The translations under genes were made by a program, and so were the position numbers. A stretch of 5,489 nt of DNA, taken from NCBI GenBank assembly GCA_946886805.1, contig CAMPJM010000305.1, positions 1-5,489 of the forward strand. Direction: 5' to 3'. Source of the DNA: an uncultured Flammeovirgaceae bacterium. GTDB lineage: Bacteria > Bacteroidota > Bacteroidia > Cytophagales > Cyclobacteriaceae. The notes beneath the pieces were generated by a model. The model was not told where the DNA came from, searched no databases, and saw only the letters and a list, made by a program, of their open reading frames with translations. Below, in pieces: positions 1 through 5,489 of the stretch; within the stretch, counting starts at the first letter, position 1, and each line of letters opens with the position of its first letter.

Positions 1-48
1 GGGGATTCTCCCAAAGGGATGCCTTTGGCGCTGGTCTACGCTGCGCCA
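1..48. repeat. Cluster of overlapping inverted repeats at the left edge
   Basis: Three small palindromes follow one another. Bases 2-5 pair with 9-12 (GGGA/TCCC, 3-nt loop). Bases 11-17 pair with 22-28 (CCAAAGG/CCTTTGG, 4-nt loop). Bases 26-31 pair with 43-48 (TGGCGC/GCGCCA, 11-nt loop). The second and third share bases 26-28, so they compete or rearrange. The stretch is followed by GGAATGACGG, which resembles the end of small dispersed palindromic repeats found in many bacterial genomes; that comparison is from memory. The unit may continue left of the window. No coding potential is visible. Confidence 0.5.
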
Positions 49-93
49 GGAATGACGGTTTCTAGTTACGAAGATTTTACTCCAAATTTCCCT

Positions 94-153
94 GTAGCTC
101 TAGTCTGGTTGTAGCGTCTCGCTACGACCAGCTACACCATAGCGTCCCGCTCT
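94..153. repeat. Strong palindrome with a degenerate second copy (REP-like intergenic repeat)
   Basis: Bases 105-116 pair with 120-131 around a TCT loop: 11 Watson-Crick pairs plus one T-G pair, with core GTAGCG/CGCTAC. The outer GTAGCT at 94-99 can also pair with AGCTAC at 130-135, giving an alternative stem. A second copy of the core lies at 140-151 (TAGCGTCCCGCT), with one mismatch to 112-123, and forms its own 4-bp stem, AGCG 141-144 with CGCT 148-151. GCTACGACCA (121-130) is followed directly by GCTACACCA (131-139), a near-tandem duplication. It lies in the non-coding DNA downstream of the deacylase gene. Neither side has a U-tract on the minus-strand transcript, so it is not a classical rho-independent terminator. 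It looks like a dispersed palindromic repeat that could still stabilise or end the mRNA. Confidence 0.6.
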
Positions 154-164
154 ATTTTTCGAAA

Positions 165-215
165 TTGTGGGTTGTGGGAAATAGAATAGACCGTGTTTCA
201 CGTTGTAAATGCAAC
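165..215. repeat. Short tandem and inverted repeats in intergenic DNA
   Basis: TTGTGGG occurs twice in tandem (165-171 and 172-178). Bases 192-195 pair with 199-202 (CGTG/CACG, TTT loop), and bases 202-205 pair with 212-215 (GTTG/CAAC, 6-nt loop). The stems are short and individually could be chance. They are listed because they fill the non-coding space between the stop of the deacylase gene and the stronger palindromes to the left. The whole 1-271 stretch shows no open frame I would call a gene on either strand. Confidence 0.3.
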
Positions 216-271
216 TAAACTCTGAAAATGACATGGGCGGAGAATTTCAGAAAAGCCTTAAGACAGGCAAA

Positions 272-1933
272 CTATTCCACCTCATCTTTCTGGTATCCCG
301 GACCTCGAACCACCATTCCCGGCATGGCGCGGGTATGCTCTCCATTCTTTAAAACCTGTTTGCCATTCACAAATACATGCTCAACTCCTATAGCATACTG
401 ATGTGGATCATCGTAAGTAGCTTTGTCATTCACCAATTCGGGATCAAAAATGACTATATCGGCGAAATATCCTGGTGCTAGTCTTCCTCTATCTCTAATT
501 TTCAATTTCTGGGCAGAAAGTGCCGTCAGCCTGTAAATAGCTTCTTCCAGAGAAATTACTTTTTCCTCTCTCACATATTGACCCAGCAAACGTGCAAAAT
601 TGCCGTAAGCTCTTGGGTGGGTTTTAGACTCAATAGTTTCACCTTCTGCAGCAAAAGATCCTGCATCTGAACCAAAAGTCATATACGAAAGCTTTATTTT
701 CTTTTTTATATTTTCTTCAGACATCAGGAAATAGATAGTACTTATATCTCCGCCGTTATCTAATATAAGCTCAATAATAGTTTCTTCAGGACTGGTATTT
801 CTGATAGCAGCAATTTCCTTCAAACTTTTCCCTGCCAAATAAGCTAAAGAGTCCTCATCAAATTCTGCTAAAACAATGTTTTCAGGAGAGCCGGCCATCT
901 GGTAAAAATTTTCCCATTTATCCGATTCTTCTCCCATTTCCTGCAATATTTTTTCTCTGATCTGCGGGGTTTTCATTCTTTCCAACCATTGCTCCTTTCC
1001 GCCTTCCTGAACCCAGGGAGGTAAAGTTGCATCCAAACCAGTGGAGGCAGCTGTATAATTGTACATGTTGGTGCTAATTGCAAGCCCAGCTTTATTGGCA
1101 GAATCTATCTTTTCAACTGCCTTATCAAGCTTATTCCAGTTGCCTTTGCCCGCTGCTTTAAGATGATAGATCTCAGCATCTATTTTAGCCTGGTCCGCAA
1201 TAGTTATCAATTCGTCAACTGCCTGCAAAAATGAATTTCCTTCGCTCCTGAGGTGGGAAATATACATGCCATCATATTCAGAAGCAGCCTTTGCCAATGC
1301 AATTAGCTCTTCCGTTTCAGCAAAAAAAGCAGGAGGATAAATTAATGATGTTCCCAAGCCCATAGCACCTTCCCGCATAGCTTCCCGCACTAATTCCTGC
1401 ATCCTAATCAATTGTTCCTGAGTGGGTTTCCTGTTTTCATACCCCAAAACATTTATTCTCACCGTTGTTGCCCCGACAAACGAAGCGACATTAGTAGAAA
1501 CGCCCTTCTCTACCAAATAGTCCAGATACTCTCCTAAAGTTGTCCAGGTAGCAGCACCACCTCTGGCCTCTTTCATGCTCTCATTTAAAGGTCCCATGGA
1601 TGCACCTTCACCAAAAATCTCCAAAGTTACTCCTTGTTTGATATCGCTCATCGACCTACCATCTTTTAAAAGCGCATTATTTGCCCAGCTTAGCATATTT
1701 ATAAAGCCGGGGCTTACAGCCTTTCCCGAAGCATCAAGTTCAGATTTTCCTTTGGTTTTCTTTAGGTCGCCAATGAACACAATTTTGTTTCCTTTGATTC
1801 CCAAGTCAGCCTGGTAAGCAGGTAAACCACTACCGTCATAGATGTTCCCATTTCTGATAATTACATCGTAAGTAGGGACACAGGACGAAAGCGCAATTAG
1901 AAGAAAAAAGAGATGAAATGGAATTTGTTTCAT
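272..1933 (-). CDS. N-acyl-D-amino-acid deacylase family amidohydrolase, lipoprotein
   Basis: This is a 553-residue amidohydrolase-superfamily protein of the D-aminoacylase type, a family that hydrolyses N-acyl-D-amino acids or related D-configured amides. The signal peptide ends in lipobox L15-S16-S17-C18, so it should be lipid-anchored in the envelope rather than cytoplasmic. The N-terminal beta strand with the DVIIRNGNIYDGSG signature spans 23-36. The TIM-barrel body holds SHLRSE (H227), YHLKAAG (H257), GSDAG (D423) and HPRAYG (439-444). The C-terminal signature DRGRLAPGYFADIVIFDP is at 481-498. The usual GFIDxHxH motif is replaced by residues 76-83 with L81 and W83 at the histidine positions, and the usual GNCG is GEGA (108-111). 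H227, H257 and D423 match the retained zinc and catalytic positions of the family. The ATG is fixed by an in-frame TAG two codons upstream; there is no Shine-Dalgarno. The exact substrate is unknown, and a dipeptidase-like or D-glutamyl activity is possible. Confidence 0.85.
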   Translation of the reverse strand: MKQIPFHLFFLLIALSSCVPTYDVIIRNGNIYDGSGLPAYQADLGIKGNKIVFIGDLKKTKGKSELDASGKAVSPGFINMLSWANNALLKDGRSMSDIKQGVTLEIFGEGASMGPLNESMKEARGGAATWTTLGEYLDYLVEKGVSTNVASFVGATTVRINVLGYENRKPTQEQLIRMQELVREAMREGAMGLGTSLIYPPAFFAETEELIALAKAASEYDGMYISHLRSEGNSFLQAVDELITIADQAKIDAEIYHLKAAGKGNWNKLDKAVEKIDSANKAGLAISTNMYNYTAASTGLDATLPPWVQEGGKEQWLERMKTPQIREKILQEMGEESDKWENFYQMAGSPENIVLAEFDEDSLAYLAGKSLKEIAAIRNTSPEETIIELILDNGGDISTIYFLMSEENIKKKIKLSYMTFGSDAGSFAAEGETIESKTHPRAYGNFARLLGQYVREEKVISLEEAIYRLTALSAQKLKIRDRGRLAPGYFADIVIFDPELVNDKATYDDPHQYAIGVEHVFVNGKQVLKNGEHTRAMPGMVVRGPGYQKDEVE

Positions 1934-2051
1934 GTGCTAAGAAAATATTGAAGGACATTAAATTTTAATTACCAAAGTTTCGCATAAGATGTTTGGTCCC
2001 TTTTTTTGCACCTTTTTGTGAAACCCTAAAAAGGATATAATACATTCCCAT
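1934..2051 (-). other. 118-bp gap between the M14 and deacylase genes, with a weak hairpin
   Basis: This gap separates the M14 stop from the deacylase start. Bases 2011-2017 and 2028-2034 form a 7-bp inverted repeat (CCTTTTT/AAAAAGG) with a 10-nt loop. On the minus-strand transcript the stem is followed by an A-rich run rather than U residues, so it is not a standard terminator. An alternative pairing with the A-run at 2001-2007 is possible. I could not find a convincing Bacteroidota -33/-7 promoter pair (TTTG and TAnnTTTG). The deacylase may therefore be co-transcribed with the M14 gene or have its own weak promoter here. Confidence 0.3.
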
Positions 2052-3521
2052 CTACTCACTTACCAAGGCATTTTTCACCATGCTTTTTTTGGCGTCTATA
2101 TCGTAGATAAAACCGTTTACTACGGCATATTTTACGTTGCCTCCTTTTCTGAGGACAAAATTTGGAGCTGCGTTTAGGGCTATTTCATTTGATATATTTA
2201 AACCTTGCCCGACCACATTTAAAGGAAATGAAACAAAACTTTTCTTGGGCAATTTTTTTACTCTTACAGTAGTGTAGCCTTCTGCCAATAACTCATGAAA
2301 ATTTAATTCCTTTATTTCCTTCATATTTTGAAAAACATCAGGGTAAACTTTCCCTGGCTCAGCTTTCATTCCCTTTGTGTCGATTTCTTCATAGCCATAA
2401 AACACGGAAAGATCCCCCATGTCCTCTATAACGCTTTTATAATAAAAATTCCTATTGTCTTTTGTATTTACTTCTTCTCTGTTTATCCCTAAGTCTACTG
2501 TGTACTCCTTTCCATTTTCCTCTACAAGAACTTCTCTGATCATCAGATTATAAAGGTAAAGTTCGTTGTTGGGGATAGCAAAATATTCCTCTACTGTGTT
2601 TTTTGAATAAGATGCCGTGGCAATGGAAAGTAATCCTTCCATAATGGCTGCAAAGTTTAATTTTCGGATATATTGTTTCTGAGGGTCGTCCAAATACCCA
2701 CCTGATTCTATTAAAACGGTATTTGTTCCCCATTTCTGGATATTATCACCAAAAGCTCTTGGTTCAAATTCATCCGAATATTTACCTACCTGTCCGGGAA
2801 TATGTTTCTGAAGTGCGCTATTCATTTCCACAACCAGTTTCATGGCTTTCTCTCTCCCGGGATCGATAGATTTTTCCTCGTCAAATGCCGGGGCTAAAAA
2901 AGAAATGGTGGCAGGTTTATTACTTTTACCGGCCGTATACCTGGTGTTTTGATCGTGCAGGTTGAAACCAAAATCAGCATCTATAGAATCTCGTACTGCT
3001 TTTAAAATTTTTGCTTCAGGGGATTGAAGTCGCAAAGCATCCCTATTAAGGTCAATATCCAGCGCATTTCTTCTCTTAAAAACGTCAGCTCCGTCGGGGT
3101 TGAGCATGGGTAGAAAGTGAATGGTCAGGTTATCAAATATAATCTGCCTGAGGGAATCAAGCTCATCCGAAGATTTGAAAAAATTGAAAATATCCATTAA
3201 AGCCATTGTAGCTGTAGATTCGTCTCCATGCATTTGCGACCATAGCAGAACGGTATTCTTGCCTTTTCCTATGCTTACTAAATATATCTCTTTGCCTTGT
3301 ACAGATTTGCCTGCCTCTTTTACAGAAAATCCAGGTTGACTCTCCAAAGACAGGATCAATGGCTTTATTTTACTGTGATTAAACCTTCTGTTGTCGAGGC
3401 CTTCCTGCTTGTATTGAGCGTGGTTTTCATAAAAAATGCTATTCGGCTTCTGATCTTTAGAACAACTTAGCGTCATAAAAATTATAAATGTTAGAAATAA
3501 GGGGTTGATATTGCATCCCAT
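2052..3521 (-). CDS. M14 family zinc carboxypeptidase, lipoprotein, with a long C-terminal extension
   Basis: This is a 489-residue metallocarboxypeptidase-type protein; the family removes C-terminal amino acids or cleaves cell-wall peptide bonds. The N-terminus is a hydrophobic signal (about 8-19) ending at C20 (TLSC), which suggests a lipoprotein, although the n-region has no Lys or Arg. The zinc ligands are visible as HGDE (H98, E101) and H189 (NLHD). Substrate-binding motifs are NPDG (141-144), R150/R151 and DLNRD (157-161). The general-base glutamate is E272 in IESGG, so the catalytic set is complete. The catalytic domain ends near residue 305. Residues about 310-489 form an extra region I cannot assign. 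The ATG is fixed by an in-frame TAA three codons upstream (3528-3530). The next Met (M16) would leave only four residues before C20. Substrate is not deducible; the C40 neighbour suggests murein or other peptides. Confidence 0.9.
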   Translation of the reverse strand: MGCNINPLFLTFIIFMTLSCSKDQKPNSIFYENHAQYKQEGLDNRRFNHSKIKPLILSLESQPGFSVKEAGKSVQGKEIYLVSIGKGKNTVLLWSQMHGDESTATMALMDIFNFFKSSDELDSLRQIIFDNLTIHFLPMLNPDGADVFKRRNALDIDLNRDALRLQSPEAKILKAVRDSIDADFGFNLHDQNTRYTAGKSNKPATISFLAPAFDEEKSIDPGREKAMKLVVEMNSALQKHIPGQVGKYSDEFEPRAFGDNIQKWGTNTVLIESGGYLDDPQKQYIRKLNFAAIMEGLLSIATASYSKNTVEEYFAIPNNELYLYNLMIREVLVEENGKEYTVDLGINREEVNTKDNRNFYYKSVIEDMGDLSVFYGYEEIDTKGMKAEPGKVYPDVFQNMKEIKELNFHELLAEGYTTVRVKKLPKKSFVSFPLNVVGQGLNISNEIALNAAPNFVLRKGGNVKYAVVNGFIYDIDAKKSMVKNALVSE

Positions 3522-3702
3522 AAAAAATTAGTTTCTAAGATAAGTTATTACAATATAATATAATATGCACTTTCTTTCTTTGACATCCGAATAAATTTTA
3601 AAAGAAGAAAAGAGGGCTTATTTAATTGCAACAAACTCACCACGACAGTGATGACGCCCTTGATATCCTCCTGATACTATTTTTTATTCGGAGGACTTTT
3701 CT
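3522..3702 (-). other. 181-bp gap between the C40 and M14 genes, with a hairpin after the C40 stop
   Basis: Bases 3666-3671 pair with 3690-3695 (TCCTCC/GGAGGA). Inside, after a 2x2 mismatch, three more A-T pairs can form (3674-3676 with 3685-3687), closing an 8-nt loop. The stem begins 7 nt downstream of the C40 stop codon. On the minus-strand transcript no U-tract follows, so it may be a processing or stability element rather than an intrinsic terminator. The rest, 3522-3600, is strongly A+T-rich with an ATATTATATTATATTG-like run on the minus strand at about 3550-3566. That is a plausible place for a promoter of the M14 gene, but I cannot identify a clear -33/-7 pair. Confidence 0.3.
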
Positions 3703-4884
3703 TTAAAAAATCGTATTTTCTTTTAACGGAATTACCTTTTCATCCTCTTGGCCCAATAGTCGCTTCGTTCTTAGATATCGGTCATAATTATATTGATCAA
3801 AATTCTCCGAAGTGCTATCCATGCTGCTTACGTGCACATTCCCAGAGGCATGAATAAATTCACCGTTTCCAATCCAAATTCCTACATGTACTACTTTTTC
3901 GGAGGCAGAATCCGTGGCTGGCCTTCCAAAAAACAGTAAATCCCCGGAAAGAAGGTTTTTGAAATTCCGCTTGTCATCTACCAGCTTTCCGGTATGGATC
4001 TGCTGAGAAGCATCCCTCGGAATAACCATACCATTCATAAAATACACCGTTTTGGTGAAACCACTACAGTCCACTCCTTTAAATGACGTGCCTCCCCATA
4101 AATAGGGGAAACCATTTAAACCAAAAGCAGTTTCTACAACCGAAGTTTCGGAAGGGTTCAGTTTTTGTAGCCAATCCTGGTATAGCATCGCTTCGTTTTT
4201 GGGAATAAAGGCAATGGTCCCATCTGGATACCTCACTTCATAAAAATTTTTCAACTCATTTGTAAGCTCTATAATATCGCCCATCACCAAGTCTGCAATG
4301 GTGGCAGCTTCAGCAAGCGGAGATTTATATGAAAACCCAAAAGGCTTCAGGTAGATAAGCTTCTCGGAAGCCTCCCAAGAGGTAAAATCGACCTCGTTCA
4401 TTAATTGAAGTCCGCCCCAATCAAGCCATGAAATATATTGGTCTGGCGTTTGCACAAGATACCAACCTCCTTCTTTTTTAAGCACCTTCAATGGAGTTCC
4501 AAGTGTTGCCTGAGTGGCTAATTCTGCCGAATGTTGAGGCTGAGAACGGAGATTTGCAACAGAAAGATTTACAACAGCATGGGTTTTGCCATTTAATTCC
4601 TCCTCAGGTAACATTTTTATACTGTCTACAAACGAGATGTTTTTGGAATAAAGGCTATCTTTTAATTCCGCTATGGCCACAGGTAAATTAGATTCACCCC
4701 TAAGCACGATTTTATCCTTGTCTTTTTCTACCTTTACATCAAAAATAGCTACTCTTTTATCAGGTGCTTTTTTCGATTTTATTTGCGAAATCAAAGATTC
4801 CAGATGTATGAGAGAAGGTTTTTCTACCACACATCCTGAAATTAGAATCATGAGAACTATAAATATTTTATACCTTTTATTCAT
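3703..4884 (-). CDS. SH3b and NlpC/P60 (C40) cell-wall peptidase, lipoprotein
   Basis: This is a 393-residue C40 cysteine peptidase. The best-studied relatives of this layout, Bacillus YkfC-type enzymes, cut gamma-D-Glu-diamino acid bonds in peptides with a free N-terminal L-Ala. The lipobox is I15-S16-G17-C18. Residues about 43-92 alternate strands and helix in a way that resembles a BON-like fold (weak). An SH3b domain follows at about 104-160 (NLRSQP at 111-116), and a second SH3-like segment at about 165-230. The catalytic domain has YLWGG (261-265), DCSGF with nucleophile C273, HVGIWIG with H333, and FIHASG with H345 as third residue. IPRDAS (288-293) and GDLLFF (314-319) are family hallmarks. 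An ATGA overlap with the upstream gene and an in-frame TAG at 4903-4905, with no start between, fix the start. Expected action is in the envelope on murein fragments; exact specificity is inferred. Confidence 0.93.
   Translation of the reverse strand: MNKRYKIFIVLMILISGCVVEKPSLIHLESLISQIKSKKAPDKRVAIFDVKVEKDKDKIVLRGESNLPVAIAELKDSLYSKNISFVDSIKMLPEEELNGKTHAVVNLSVANLRSQPQHSAELATQATLGTPLKVLKKEGGWYLVQTPDQYISWLDWGGLQLMNEVDFTSWEASEKLIYLKPFGFSYKSPLAEAATIADLVMGDIIELTNELKNFYEVRYPDGTIAFIPKNEAMLYQDWLQKLNPSETSVVETAFGLNGFPYLWGGTSFKGVDCSGFTKTVYFMNGMVIPRDASQQIHTGKLVDDKRNFKNLLSGDLLFFGRPATDSASEKVVHVGIWIGNGEFIHASGNVHVSSMDSTSENFDQYNYDRYLRTKRLLGQEDEKVIPLKENTIF
4881..4884 (-). other. ATGA stop/start overlap
   Basis: Read on the minus strand, the ATG of the C40 peptidase gene (4884-4882) shares bases with the TGA of the upstream PLP-enzyme gene (4883-4881). 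No Shine-Dalgarno is visible upstream; the sequence before the ATG is AAAAAATCCCT. This arrangement normally means one mRNA and translational coupling, so the two products are probably made together. Confidence 0.85.
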
Positions 4885-5489
4885 AGGGATTTTTTCATTG
4901 TGCTAATCAGTACTTCAATATCTGCCCTTGTATGCAAGCTGTTAAGGATTATCCTGCTGACCAGCGCATCATTTGATGTAGGATATGGAAAGCTTGAAAT
5001 CATAATATTTTTTTTCAGAAGTTCCGTCGCCAGATTATTATCGTCAATATAAAAAGCAGGGTAGTTAGAAAAAAACTTAATCCCTTCTTTATCAGGCAAA
5101 TTTTGGAGGAAAAATTCAATATTGTCTGATAATCTTTGCCTGGCTTTCTCGTAGATTTCCTCAGCTTCCATAAAAGCAAAGAGATAGGCAGGCAATGCAG
5201 GTGAACTGCCCCCAAAAAAAGCACTGCTTTTAAGCCGCTCTATTATCTCGTTCGTGGAGAAAATCACTCCTCCAGGAACTCCCAAAGCTTTGCCCAAAGA
5301 ACCTGTAATTATCAAAGTTACATGATCGGGCACTTCAAGTTGTGAAATAATTCCTTTTCCGTTTGTACCCATGACTCCAAATCCATGCGAATCATCTATG
5401 ACCACAATAAATTCTTTTTCAGAAGGTAAATGTTGAATCCATTCAAAAGAATACTTTTCCGCCAGCAGCGGATCTATAGAATTACATAG
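4881..5489 (-). CDS. Alpha-oxoamine synthase / KBL-like PLP-dependent enzyme (3' part)
   Basis: The last 202 codons of a fold-type I PLP enzyme are present; the frame stays open to the right edge, so the N-terminal half is outside the window. Full-length relatives are usually about 390-410 residues. Visible hallmarks, numbered from the first codon here, are DDSHGFGVMG (32-41), where Asp and His contact PLP, and GSLGKALGVPGG (63-74), where K67 would form the Schiff base. A GGSSPALPAY segment and a C-terminal RIILNSLHTRADIEVL block (matching RIxLxxxHTxxDIxxL) complete the set. This pattern fits 8-amino-7-oxononanoate synthase, 2-amino-3-ketobutyrate CoA ligase and undefined aminotransferase-like relatives. 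I cannot tell which, and the context of peptide hydrolases does not favour biotin synthesis. It lacks a signal sequence in the visible part and should be cytoplasmic. The GTG at 5405-5403 is an internal valine of the VVIDDSHG strand, not a start. Confidence 0.88.
   Translation of the reverse strand, partial: LCNSIDPLLAEKYSFEWIQHLPSEKEFIVVIDDSHGFGVMGTNGKGIISQLEVPDHVTLIITGSLGKALGVPGGVIFSTNEIIERLKSSAFFGGSSPALPAYLFAFMEAEEIYEKARQRLSDNIEFFLQNLPDKEGIKFFSNYPAFYIDDNNLATELLKKNIMISSFPYPTSNDALVSRIILNSLHTRADIEVLISTMKKSL

Noticed and set aside
105..131. Palindrome as a rho-independent terminator for the operon
   Set aside because: On the minus-strand transcript the stem is followed by ACTAGAGCTACAGGG, without a U-tract; classed as a repeat instead.
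94..153. CRISPR array or tRNA-like element
   Set aside because: There are only two degenerate core copies without regular spacers, and no cloverleaf with tRNA-conserved bases.
1575..1817. 80-codon plus-strand open frame
   Set aside because: It lies entirely antisense inside the deacylase gene, whose protein has clear family motifs; the translation has no recognisable features.
2548..2733. 61-codon minus-strand open frame
   Set aside because: Alternative frame within the M14 gene, where the E272 motif is encoded; no domain or plausible start context.
3121..3339. 72-codon plus-strand open frame
   Set aside because: Antisense to the zinc-ligand part of the M14 gene; no support as a real gene.
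4491..4906. Two overlapping plus-strand open frames (4491-4691 and 4673-4906)
   Set aside because: Both are antisense to the C40 gene; the hydrophobic end of the second is the reverse complement of the C40 signal peptide.
5015..5224. 69-codon minus-strand open frame
   Set aside because: Shifted frame within the PLP-enzyme gene, whose own frame carries the family motifs.
5403..5405. GTG as the start of a 174-residue PLP protein
   Set aside because: The frame is open upstream to the window edge and encodes family-typical sequence (NSIDPL, EKYSFEW); this GTG is a valine inside the strand leading to DDSHG.

Overview
The window looks like chromosomal DNA of a Bacteroidota bacterium, probably of the Cytophagales/Cyclobacteriaceae type. 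The reasons are an A+T-rich base composition by eye, start codons without Shine-Dalgarno sequences but with A/T-rich leaders, three consecutive genes with lipoprotein signal peptides, and protein types that I know mainly from that phylum. The lineage is an inference.

All recognisable genes lie on the minus strand, so transcription runs from right to left. In order they are: the 3' part of an alpha-oxoamine synthase / class II-type PLP enzyme (4881-5489, cut by the right edge); an SH3b + NlpC/P60 (C40) cell-wall peptidase lipoprotein (3703-4884) that overlaps it by 4 bases; an M14 zinc carboxypeptidase lipoprotein with a long uncharacterised C-terminal extension (2052-3521); and an N-acyl-D-amino-acid deacylase-type amidohydrolase lipoprotein (272-1933). 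Gaps of 181 and 118 bp separate the last three. The 271 bp at the left edge hold no gene but are rich in palindromes, including a 12-bp stem with a 3-nt loop and a degenerate second copy of its core.

The simplest joint reading is a peptide or murein-fragment utilisation cluster. The C40 enzyme would cut gamma-D-Glu-containing wall peptides, the M14 enzyme would trim C-terminal residues, and the amidohydrolase would release D-amino acids or cleave D-configured N-acyl/peptidyl bonds. All three would be lipid-anchored in the envelope, while the PLP enzyme would act in the cytoplasm. This rests on family knowledge and gene order, not on direct proof. The most notable molecular oddity is that the deacylase lacks both histidines of the usual HxH metal motif and the usual bridging cysteine, yet keeps the later histidines and the catalytic aspartate. 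I see no RNA gene, CRISPR array, transposase or clear intrinsic terminator.
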